Assembly (NCBI GenBank): GCA_019914995.1
Contig: CM034145.1
Location: 2,914,001-2,978,000 of the forward strand
From: Acanthochlamys bracteata
Lineage: Eukaryota > Streptophyta > Magnoliopsida > Pandanales > Velloziaceae
Direction of reading: 5' to 3'
DNA length: 64,000 nucleotides
A program made the translations under genes and the position numbers. The notes below the pieces were generated by a model. The model worked only from the letters and a program-made list of their open reading frames with translations, ran no database searches and was not told the origin of the DNA. Positions 21,140 to 30,946 of this stretch are shown here, piece after piece; position 1 is the stretch's first letter; every line of letters starts with the position of its first letter.

Positions 21140-24100
21140 GAGATAGAGAGTGTGTGTGTGTTGGAGTTTTTTTTTTTGTCATTTTGATAAGAAGTCGAAT
21201 GAAGTTTGTTGTGAGTGCATTGTGTATTAAATAAATAGTGAAACAATAATAGTGAAAAAGACAATATATATAATAGTGAAAAGAATAACTGTAAAATAAT
21301 AAGCAATGCAAAAATCATATAACAGTAATAAAAAATAATTTAAAAAAAAAAGTGAAAGAAAGTTTGTACACAACTCGTTGAAATTATATTGTATAAACAA
21401 CCTTATGTGTTCTGTATAATGTTGTAGTAAGTCACTAATCACAAGATGTATGAACTAGCACTGTAGAAATTTTGTTTTATGTAGAGTATCAACTTGTTTA
21501 GTCAGTAGCTTTGTTCAATAATCAATGTTTCATTGTACAAAGGAAATGTTTTTCAGCTTTCATGATTCATTCATTCACAAGCTTTTATGATTAATCCTTT
21601 CACAATCTTGCTTTTTCGTGATTCATTCATGAAACACTCACCTATGTGCTCCACAGCTACTCACAAAATATAAGCATGCATTCACATCATTGATAATATT
21701 TCTATTTACAACTCCTTCAAAACACTTTCATTCACAACAATTTGTTCAGAGTGCTTCCATTCAGAACACTTTTATTCACAATATTTATTTACAATATTCA
21801 CAAGATTACAAGATTACAACAGTGTTATGTAATATTACAACATTCACCACACATGCTTAGATGCTTTGAGCAAGATGAGCAGAAACACACTACCTAGGCA
21901 ATATTTTACAGTCTGTGTACACTGCATTCACTCATCCACTCACGGCCAATGCATTTGAAAACATTCTTTAGCTACACTACATTCATAATCACACAACATT
22001 AACCAATTCATATTGGAAGAAGCATAAGCCAGTGCATTTAGCTACATTCTGCCTAACCTGCACAATGTATTAGTTAAAATATTTTGCTTGCGCCTCTAGC
22101 AGTGTTACCGTAGTGATTAACCTGCAAAACAAATCATTAAAAAAAAAAGAAAATAAAACCAGTAACATCACGTAAGCAGCACACAAACACAAGTATGATA
22201 AAGCAGTAAAAAAATCAAAATTTTAAAAATTGTTCGTTGTACTAAGGATGAATTCTGAATCCCAGGACAATAGTCTAGATATTTCGAAAAAGCAAATTAA
22301 AAAAATTCTAAAACAAAAATCCTCAAGTTCGGCCGAATTCGAAAACGGGTGAATCGGATACCGAAATGTGAAATTGAAAGCAAAAATTGAAAACCGGAGG
22401 AGCGAATTACTTGCCACTGCGATCAAACTTTGATTTGCGCGAGGGTGCCGGCAAATCGAACAGCGGGAGAAGAAGATCGAATCCCTAGCTCCGGATGCCG
22501 ATCCACGAGAGGAAGAACAAGAGAGGAAGAAGACGGAAGGTATATTCAGGGAAGAAGGTCGGGTAGCTTTGATTATTAGTGATGAAGATGATCGGAGAAG
22601 GATTTGGTTCGGCGGAGCGGGAGAAGGAGAGAACTAAGAACTAGAAAAAAAATGAGCTCGAACAGTGACTCCGTAAACATTAACATGCGAATTTTCTATT
22701 TTACCCTTGGCAGCGTGTTTTAGCTTTACCATTCGCTTTTCACTAGCAGCCGTCGGATCGCTCGACGGCTCAGAATGGTGGTGCCCTGGGTGCCCCTTAG
22801 GATGGGGGTGCCTATATCTCCACCGTACATATATATATGTATGTATATATACACATATGTATCTGTATATATACATACGTAATATACACATACATGTACA
22901 TATATACATATGCATATTTATATAGGATGGGGATAACGGCACATCATACCTTAGGGGCATATTTGAGCAAATCAACCGATTCTGTTGGTACAAATCTCAA
23001 AAAAGGATTTCTACGTTAGATATGAAGAATTATAAGTAGAATATGTTGATAAAATTTCATCATAATCGAATTGCGAATCAATTTTCATCTGACTTGTGAT
23101 CAAAATGACAAAATAAGACCATATATATGTTTTGCATTTATTCCAGTTGTATCGTTATGATAAAAAAGCCGGATTAATATTGATTCGCAATCCAATTGAG
23201 ATGAAATTTTGTCAACATATTTTCAATTCATAATTCTTCATATTCAACGGTGGAGATCACTTTTGGAGCTTTATACCAACAAAAGGGGATTGATATTCGC
23301 CAATGTGTCCCTAAGGAATGATGTGCCTATAAAAAATAATATATATATATACATAAGGATAGGATATAGGTATTCCATGTGCTATATGCATTCCATCAAT
23401 TTCTCCGGCCATATTTGGCCGGAGAGACCTCCAAATTTGATTTTCACCGTTGGATAAGTAAAACTATGAGTTGTAAACATGCATACAAAATTTCACTTCA
23501 ACCGGATCAGGAATCGACCTCCATTTGGCAATTTGATTAAGATGACTCAAATAATAAAAGTTGACAAAATATATAAATTTAGTTTTTGAGTCATTTTGAT
23601 CAAGTGGCCGGATGAAGGTCGATTCGTTGTCCGATTGAACTGAAATTTGGTAAGCATGTTTGCAACTCATAGTTCTACTTATTCAACAGCGAAGATCGGA
23701 TTTGGAGGTCTCTCCGGCCAAATATGGCCGGAAAAACTGATGGAGTGCATATAGCACATGGAGTGCCTATATCCTATTCCATATATATACATATATATAG
23801 ATATATGTATATATATGTGTGTGTGTGTGTATATATGTATGTTTGTAGATATACATGTGTATATGTGTGTATCCATTTCAATGTCGCAAACCTTGTGGCT
23901 TATGTTACTGGTTATTGCAGAAATACTTCTGAACAATGTACTTCTTAAATGATTATGTCTGCTGGTACATAACAGGCATCAAGGCCTTATCTCTTAGTTT
24001 TAAGTTACCTTTGGTACAACAGGTTGTAAGAAAGCACTTTGACGACCTCGTTTATGTTGACACTGGTGACAGTAGTGGTACTCCATGCAGCCATGTGGTG

Positions 24101-26188
24101 TACGTAGATAGCATGAAGGACAAGGAAGAGTTAATGGTATGTTGCGAAATGGGACTAAGATTTCCTTCTTTGGTCTATACATGCAGTAATTAACTCCAGG
24201 CTGTGTTCAACAGTACTTTCTAGTTGAGTTGTGTAGGACATACTATTTTCTAAATGTAAATGTATGAATGAAATCAAATGTATGTTTTTTTTTTCATTAT
24301 CAGAAAGGGGCGAAAGAGGATCAAATGCAAGGTTACAAGGACAAAGTAAGAAATGCAGTTGGGTTTCGCCATGTTATCGATCTTCTTACTTCTGAGCAGA
24401 AATTGGTTATTGGTCACAATTGTATTTTAGGTATATCTTCCTTGGTTGTGTAGTGGATCCCCTAAGATGCCTATAATCTTACATCTTTCTTTTGTTTAAA
24501 TGCAGATATTGCTCATATATACAACAAATTTTTTGGCCCACTTCCTTCAACAATTGAAGAATTTGCATCAAGTATTAACAAGAACTTCCCATATATTATT
24601 GACACCAAACACCTTCTCAATAGCCATGCACTTCAGTATTTGATGAAGACAAAGAGCAAATCATTATCTTCAGCATTTTCATTACTTTGCCGAAGTGCTT
24701 CTATTTCGCCATCATATGTTAAGATTGAGACTCAAAGCGTTGAGCATGGGTATGTTTTCTCCAATAGTTACCATACTTTTCTTGCATTTATTTAGGACAT
24801 CTTTGTTATATGTTTCAAGCCTTTTTCATTTCTAGTGTGAAGCCTTTTTTCAATTCTAGTTTGTCCAAGTACGGTCTTCTCAAGCGTATAACATTTATGT
24901 GTTCATTTTGATGTTTCAACTAGATCTTGGTATTTGGATTACCTTCAACCAGCAAGTGCTCATCTGGGTTTTCTCATTACATGTATCCACCAGCCTTTAA
25001 AAATAGAATTTCAGTGGAACTCTATTTTCTTTTCTCGGCAGTGTTAGAGGAAACTGGTTTTTCTAGCTAATTCATTTACATCTATCCACGATCACAGAAC
25101 TGTCTCTTTTCTCTTTTTCTTTTTTCTGTTCTCTTTTTCTTTTTCTTTTTCTTCTGATCCTGGGTGCAAAGAATCTCTTTCTTTCCAGAAGTTGAAGATC
25201 CTTTTCTTTAGCTTCTTGAGCTCATCTACATAAAGCTTTTCTTCTTAACTTAGTAAATTATTTATTTATTTATTTATCAATTAGAGCATATTATATATGA
25301 AAACAAAAAGTTCCAAAATGCAGTAATTTAACCAATCAATAAGAGTGTAATTGGGTGCAATCTCTGACTGTCAACAGGTCTTCCTGCTATAACTCGAGTG
25401 CCAAGCATGAAGCAGGATATGATGCTTTCATGACTGGATGCGTCTTTGCTCAAGCATGTAGCTACATAGGAATCAAATTTGAGCTTAACCAACCATCTAT
25501 TGATTTCATTAGAAATGAGAAGCTGCAGTCTTATTTTAATCTTCTGTACCCAAGTTGGAACAGTGGGACATTGATTAACCTAAGCACTGGTGTTGAATGT
25601 CCAGATTCTAGCTACAAGCGTAAATATCCAGACACAGTTTTCTCAAATACTGCACTGATCTGGGGTTTCCCTTCACACATCAAGGCCGTGGATGTAAAAG
25701 ACTGCATTGCCAAAACTTTTGGTACGGAATCTGTTGTATCAATATTTTTCTTGGATGCAAGTGCAGCATTAGTTCATTTCAGCAAGGGGGAACTTGTGGC
25801 CGATTTGTTGTTCTTGAAAGGTACACTAGAAAGAGATAATGGTCCTATATCAGTGTTGCACCCACTTTCGAAGTTACTTGAAGGTGGTAGAACTTGCATA
25901 GCAAACTACGATACTTACAGTGAGATCTGTGGTTCATCTCCATCGAGATTTTTATTTGCCAACCAAGCAGTAGCAACTGGAATTAACTGCAGGGCCAGGG
26001 GCAATCCTGAAAGCCTGGAGACCAAGGAAGTTACAAGTTCTAATGGCTCAACAGCTCTTGCTCCAAATGCCATGACAAAACAAACAGTTTATACAAGAAG
26101 AAAGCGTTTTCATGATATTACGTGTGAGGATATGTTGGAGTCCTTGTCTACATCAAAGATTTTGTTCAGGAAGGGTGTAAGTACATAA
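17448..26188 (+). CDS. PARN-like poly(A)-specific ribonuclease, organellar (AHG2-like), seven exons
   Basis: Coding exons inferred from frame continuity, GT/AG borders and family match: 17,448-17,809; 18,456-18,586; 19,065-19,384; 24,023-24,136; 24,304-24,430; 24,506-24,749; 25,378-26,188. They join without a frame break into 702 residues, close to about 690 in Arabidopsis AHG2. The DEDDh 3'-5' exonuclease core is complete: D64 and E66 in FVAVDLEMTG, D352 in GHNCILDIAHIY, H443 and D448 in KHEAGYDAF. The N-terminus (MAKALLLLRQRAFIPRRRLF) is Arg-rich, lacks acidic residues and looks like a mitochondrial presequence. AHG2 shortens poly(A) tails of mitochondrial transcripts and affects ABA and salicylate responses (known from Arabidopsis). 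The start is the first ATG before the targeting peptide. Intron 3 (4.6 kb) is enlarged by repeats. The stop lies in GGTGTAAGTACATAA, which resembles a donor site, so a further 3' exon is possible. Confidence 0.93.
19966..20427. mobile_element. Palindromic TA-flanked element 1
   Basis: The left arm begins GATGTACATCACACCTTGA and the right arm, reverse complemented, begins with the related GTACATTACCTTTTAGATATAC and GTGTACATCAA. The left arm itself carries a (TA)n microsatellite (about 19,996-20,058). Both arms contain the family core, seen in the right arm as GATTGAGCTGAAATTTTGTT, ATGTTCTCAACTTATAG and CAACGGTGGAGAT (20,290-20,355) and inverted in the left arm. No coding sequence. Confidence 0.7.
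20516..20706. mobile_element. Palindromic family, left arm only
   Basis: GATGTAGATCACACCTTGAA through AACTTGAGAATATTCTGATAAAATTTCACC and CTTCATGATCAAAATAACTA matches the left arms of the neighbouring elements, then breaks off in a (TA)n run. The right arm is missing. Confidence 0.6.
20711..21102. mobile_element. Palindromic TA-flanked element 2 (clearest copy)
   Basis: The left end TATAGGATAGAGGCACATCA and the right end, reverse complemented TGATAGGATAGAGGCACATG, form inverted repeats that continue inward through GGCACATGGTGCACATGCC and the CCACCGTTAGATATGAAG / CTTCATATCCAACGGTGG pair. Nearly the whole 390 bp can fold back on itself. Both sides are TA microsatellites (20,690-20,710 and 21,103-21,140). 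No coding sequence. Confidence 0.8.
21145..21215. mobile_element. Palindromic family, short fragment
   Basis: GTCATTTTGATAAGAAGTCGAATGAAGTTTG matches the centre of element 1 (GATCAATAAGTCGAATGGAGGTT). It directly follows a TA/TG microsatellite. Too short to delimit. Confidence 0.4.
21230..22140. other. AT-rich intronic stretch without supported gene
   Basis: The sequence is low in GC and carries scattered repeats of the words TTCATTCACAA and ACACTTTCATTCACAACA (about 21,560-21,800). I see no exon, RNA gene or clear transposon boundary. Confidence 0.5.
22220..22830 (-). other. UTR-like or promoter-like block ending in a transposon-like terminus
   Basis: 22,330-22,630 is GC-richer and rich in GAAGA/GGAGAA on the plus strand, so CT-rich on the minus strand, like the 5' leader of a plant gene. 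The right end GGTGCCCTGGGTGCCCCTTAGGATGGGGGTGCCTATA has the same repeated GGCAC theme as the ends of the palindromic elements, next to AGCCGTCGGATCGCTCGACGGCT. It may be a non-autonomous element that captured gene sequence. I could not find a convincing ORF or the left end. Confidence 0.3.
22920..23332. mobile_element. Palindromic TA-flanked element 3
   Basis: Left end GGCACATCATACCTTAGGGG pairs with right end CCCTAAGGAATGATGTGCC. Inward, ATATGAAGAATTATAAGTAGA pairs with TTCAATTCATAATTCTTCATAT, and the core CAATTGAGATGAAATTTTGT and CAACGGTGGAGAT is present at 23,190-23,255. It lies between the (TA)n-rich tract ending at 22,920 and the (TA)n at 23,338-23,351. Confidence 0.75.
23357..23780. mobile_element. 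Palindromic TA-flanked element 4
   Basis: Left end GGATAGGATATAGGTATTCC pairs with right end GGAGTGCCTATATCCTATTCC. The sub-terminal CCGGCCATATTTGGCCGGAG is found on both arms, and the core GATTGAACTGAAATTTGGT is at 23,631. (TA)n tracts lie on both sides (23,338-23,351; 23,781-23,830, the latter merging into (TG)n). Confidence 0.78.
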
Positions 26189-27390
26189 AGAATCTCATTT
26201 CTGGAAAAAGTTTATGTGCATCATATCAAGGTAATGACAAAGTGCTTACTTTTGAAAGGAAGGAGACTGAGAGAAGCAGGAAGTATATGAGAAAGATCCT
26301 GGCTGCTCTATTATCTACTCTGTGGCTGGACAGAGAGAGGTCAAGATCATGAAAGTAGGACACAGATACATTCTCGGTCATTGTCAGCCACCACAGTCCA
26401 CAGGTTTTCTCTCTCAAATGTTCAGGCGTGGTGGAATCTCTACAGAACCAGGAGTTACCAAGAAAAGAAAAAAAAGGTTCCAATAGAGAACATGAAGGAG
26501 AAAAGAATGAAGGAACTTTGCTTTTATTAAAAGAAAAGAGGACAAATGAAGATAGGGCCAGAAGAAAAAAAAATGGACAGCCTTACCAGTTATGCTAGCA
26601 GTTCCATCATTGGAATGGATCCAAAGATTCAACAGCATGTTTATGTGCTGGTTGTGCTTCCTCTCCGGAACTGCAAAACTTAGCCTTGAAGTTAGATCTG
26701 AAAACTATACCATGAGTGTAGGTGGATAGAAGTTACTTTTTTGTTTTTTCTTGATCTTTTGTGTAGATATGGAATAATTGATGTTACAAACTATTGTGAA
26801 GTTTACATCAAACATTGCTTTTGATTGCAATTGTGTACCTAAAAGTTTAGGCTCTCAATATATTCATCTATATGGTTTAGAAAAGTTCAATATCTTCCAA
26901 TTTAATGCCGTGACATTTGTGCTTCTAGCCAAAAAAAAAGACGCTAGGATTTAGGATTTTACGATTTTGAACTTTCAAGAACCTGAACTTTGAGTATGAA
27001 TGAAGAAAAAATAGGCAAACACAGAAAACACGAATGGTAACTTAAATAAATAAATAAATAAATTGTATAAATATTTTGCAAATGAGGACTTGTGGCACTA
27101 CGTGGTGACTTCCGACTAGCAATCTTGGAGTGCAATTTTGGTGTTTTTCCCTCGTTTTTGTTCACCTTTATGAACAGTAGAAGTTGCTGAAACTGGTTAT
27201 CAGTGAGTCCAAAAAAATATAGATCTGCAGGCGCTTGTAATGAATACCAAAAAGATTTGACTCTCTTCTAGATTCTAACAAACACCATGGAAAACTACAG
27301 AAGCTGATTATTATTGTTATGAAGATAAAGTCCAGTCAGCAGGCTTGAATCACAAAGCCAGCCTATAACTAGATTAGGTAATAAAGATAA
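26189..27390 (+). other. 3' flank of the PARN-like gene
   Basis: The first several hundred bases probably include the 3' UTR. No clear poly(A) signal can be chosen; AATAATTGATG near 26,770 is one candidate. A tetranucleotide run (AAAT)n lies at 27,041-27,062. No other gene is supported. Confidence 0.4.
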
Positions 27391-27392
27391 AG

Positions 27393-27650
27393 GCTGCGTT
27401 TGTTAGTGCATGCAAAATGCAGCTTTTCAACTTTTCCTTATTTTACGTTTTTTAATACATATTTTATAAATATTTAAAAAATTTATTTAAAAATTTAGAT
27501 AGTGTAAAAAAATTTTACGTAATGAGATCTTTTTATTGTATATTTTAATTATTGTTTTGAAAGTAAAAAAAATAGAGCTCGTTTTTAAAAAAAAAATACT
27601 TTCCATTTCAGAAAAGCTCTATTTCATAAGCAATCCCAAACGTACCAAAA
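27393..27650. mobile_element. MITE family 1, copy 3
   Basis: It shares ACATATTTTATAAATATTTA and TTTTACGTAATGAGATCTTT with the other two copies. The left end GGCTGCGTTTGTTAGTGC and the right end, reverse complemented GGTACGTTTGGGATTGCTTA, are imperfect inverted repeats. Non-coding. Confidence 0.6.
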
Positions 27651-28399
27651 GTCCAGCCAAGAAATATCAAGTTCTGGACTTCTAGCACTACAGTTGTGTA
27701 CGTAGGGTATTCTAATCAATAGTATGAAGGAATAGAGATATAGCAGTCATTATACACGGTGCCAATGTGCCTCTATTTCAGCCGTTTGATCCGTCATCCA
27801 ACAGCTCTCCTCGACACAATCGACTTTTGCGACAAAAGGCCGTTGGGGGCAAGATCGTCCTTTTCTTATGCGCCATTTTGCGCGTTCGATCTTCGGCTAG
27901 GCAAGTAGGTTTTTTTCGATTACAATTTTCACTTTGAAGGAAATGGACAAATGCATCATTTTGAGAAAAACTTTCTAACTATTAGTTTGTCTGAATTTGA
28001 AGTGGCGCCATCATTGCTTCAAATAGGGTTTGAAAATTGAAAGGGAACTATTATTATTCCAAGAATTATCTTTCAAGTTTCAATCAAAGAGCAATTTCTC
28101 TTCCTATAACTGTTTCACTATCAATTTAGAATTCAAATTTAATTATCTCTTGCTTTTGTCAAATCCTCGATCGATCGATTTGTATCTGAAATTGTTCAAC
28201 TCTCACGAAATGAGAACAAAGAATTAGGCAACAAAATGTATTCCCTTTTCTTCTATGAACTTGATAATTTTTATTATAAGATTAGTAGCCATTAACTGTT
28301 ATTTTGACCTCCATTTCTGAGCACGACATCGTTAGTTCATAGTAGGTCGATAGTCGCTTGATTTTCGCTTCTTGTGGTCGACACAATGGGATGTATAAC

Positions 28400-29530
28400 A
28401 CCATATCGACTTCAACAGTCGACAAGTGAGTTATAAATAGTCGAAATTGTTGTATTATGGCCGACACCTCAGTTCAACACTAGTCGATGTCTCAGTTCAG
28501 CACCAGTCAAACAGGTCCAAGTGTGCGACCGTGTTGGGCGCAGGAGAAAAAGTCGACAACTCTTTCGACTTCGATAGTCGTTACGTGAGTTATGAAGTAG
28601 GTCAGAATTATTATATTGTGGTCGATTCTATTCAACGTATTGAGAAACTATGAGACGAATTTTCTAAATTATTTTAATTTGAAACACCACATTACTACTT
28701 CCAAATTTCTAGAAACCACTTGATCATTATTCTAAAATCATGTAGGAATTTTGGATGTATTTCTCCGCTGCTTCGGAAGTGTTTAAGTTTTTTCTTCCAA
28801 TTTCTGATTTCTCTCTTATTGCTGCCGCACTATCGACTTTGCTCACACATTTTACTCCCGCCGAGGTATATCCTCTCGCACTTCCGACCGTGATCGACAA
28901 TCCACCCTCGTCCTCTACAGATGTAAGACGAATTTTACTAGTAATAGCTCCGTGTTTGCCCTGCATCTTTGATTTGTCATACTATCGCTCTATGGCAAGA
29001 TAAAGGTCCTCAGGATGAAAGATATTCCATTTTCTTATATGAACTTTATATGTTCTCACCATGCACGGTCTCTCTATCTCGATGCCATATAGGCCCGGTT
29101 AAATGAGTTCACTTGCAAACTTGATAGTTGGCATTAACGTTGCGCTCAGAAGTCGACTTGAAGGTAATGAGTTTCATGTGAAAATCAGATAACGTTAGCC
29201 TGATTTCCACTCCGTGATGTCGAGACATCTCACAAAGCATGGTCGTCGCCTTATCGTCGATGTTAACTAAGCTATAGATTAGGCCGTACTTGTTGGGCAG
29301 TGGTCGATAACTTAGTTCAATGTATCGTTCTATTTGAAGATATCAACCTGATGAGTTCATTATTTTGTATTCAAGTTTTGAGGTCGACGTCGTCAGATCG
29401 AATCTTCTTTTATTAGGTCAATACCAATGGCATGAGAGATCACGATTTAGGCTCAAAGGTCGTTAACTGAGATATAAAGTAGCATGTAATTGATTTCATA
29501 GTGGTTGATAATTATGTTCCTAATACCGTA
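28400..29530. repeat. Degenerate repeat modules inside the large element
   Basis: A module with the pattern AGTCG...GTGAGTTATAAA-TAG, AATTGTTGTATTATGG(C/T)CGA occurs at about 28,411-28,480 and 28,570-28,640, with a weaker copy (AACTGAGATATAAAGTAG...ATAGTGGTTGATAATTATGTTC) at about 29,465-29,525. These resemble sub-terminal repeats of DNA transposons. Confidence 0.45.
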
Positions 29531-30260
29531 TTATGATAGCTGGGATTGGATTTGCAGTATGATTATTGTAGCTGTGAAACACTAATTTCTAAAAGTTTGT
29601 CTATTGTAGGTAAGAAAAAAGATTTAAGCCACGTTACTCCATCAACAAAGGCCAATGTCCACTCTTATATCGACCAAATATGTACAAATTTACGAAGCAA
29701 GGCTCCCTAACACCCAGAAGCTGAAGACAAGCTCTGAAAGAATCATGCTTCAGACATATTATCTACGATCTTCCCTTAAAGGATTCGACAGCATTGTCAG
29801 GTAGAACACAAGAACGATGTTCTCCTGACAGATCACAACAGGAAGGAAAAGATTCAGGAGAGATTCTTCCGCGGCTCCACTAAGTTGTGCAGGAAGAACT
29901 AGCAAAAAGATATTAGGATTCTGCTGTGGATAACTTTCACAACGTTGACGAATTCGTCAAATTTAGCTTGAAAGATTTCGTGAAGATTGACATTTGGAGA
30001 AACAATGAGGGGAGTGGTTGCCTTGCGAATTGGAAGGTGATGCAATTGATAGACGATTGGGGAGCCGTAGTTATCAGCTAACGACTGGTTCTCTAACCAA
30101 CACCCTTTGATTTTAGAGAATGGATGACTCCAAGAGGAGCAGAGATCTCTCGAAGCCTCGATCACATATATATTCTCAGGGTCTTTCATACGCGTTTTGT
30201 AATAAGTATGTCTTACTAAAAATGGTTAGTTGCTATTATTTAGATCGGTTGTCGTAAAAT

Positions 30261-30913
30261 ATGTTAAATGTGCTGCGTGGAAGATGCAGGTTCGGGCATA
30301 CGACGTCTTTTCTTGAGCTGTGTGAGACCTGTGCATGTATTAATGAGGAGTTCTACGAGGATACTCACCCGCTGCAAGGTTCTACGCGTCTGCGTCCGCA
30401 GGCTTCCTCACAGCCGTCACTACAAGCTCTAATGCAAGAGGTCCAAAAGTTGACGCATGCATTGTTAGACTTGAATGCCGAGATAGCTGAGTTGAAAAAG
30501 ACAACTACAGAATTGAAAGCACGGTGATGCAATAGTCGACCATCATGGAACTGCTGCACGGGGGCATGGAAGACCTGCAGAGGGCCATAGAAGACTTACA
30601 AAGGGCCACGGAAGAGCGCCACGAGGCCATGAGACTTAAATTTAAGGAGTTGTTGAAGGCTATGTTCGAAAGGCTGCTTTGAACATGCAATGCTGATAGT
30701 GGTAGGGAAAGTACAGGGTGTTCAACCGAGGTGGCAGACCACATGGAGCAGGTTCGAAAAGCTATCTTTGTTGCCTTGGATGAGGAGGATGGGTCGGAGT
30801 GGCCTCCTCAAAGAAAAAGGTATAAGCCCATTTCTAAGGTAAAAATGCCACTTCAACTCAAGAGGGCATGCACGGCAGAGCAAACAACAGGGAAAGTTTA
30901 TGATCCTAACTAG
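30261..30913 (+). pseudogene. Coiled-coil ORF remnant of the large element
   Basis: 30,261-30,527 encodes 88 residues ending in a heptad-rich helix (LQALMQEVQKLTHALLDLNA, then EIAELKKTTTELKAR). 30,731-30,913 encodes a basic stretch (WPPQRKRYKPISKVKMPLQL). Between them lie stop codons in all plausible joins. A similar helix-rich piece is at 34,740-34,900 (MLNRLRHEMAKVEAEVVDLR). They look like parts of a DNA-transposon accessory protein split by the solo LTR. I do not recognise the family. Confidence 0.35.
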
Positions 30914-30946
30914 ATTCCCTTAGAAGCGGATAACGCCAAGCTTGTC

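Larger units (their letters stand above)
19385..24022 (+). other. Intron 3 of the PARN-like gene, expanded by palindromic repeats
   Basis: The intron starts GTAAGG and ends CAACAG. The first 580 bp and the last 80 bp look like ordinary intron sequence. The middle (about 19,960-23,880) holds four palindromic elements, at least two partial ones, several TA and TG microsatellites, and an AT-rich unique block (21,230-22,830) with no supported gene. Confidence 0.85.

Noticed and set aside
20980-21442. Several overlapping open frames rich in Tyr, Ile, Cys and His around the intronic microsatellites
   Set aside because: They are translations of TA/TG microsatellites and palindrome arms inside intron 3, with no domain and no codon signal.
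22634-23019. Open frames on both strands encoding repeated Tyr-Ile-Cys-Ile-Tyr patterns
   Set aside because: Produced by (TATG/TACA)n simple repeats and not by a coding sequence.
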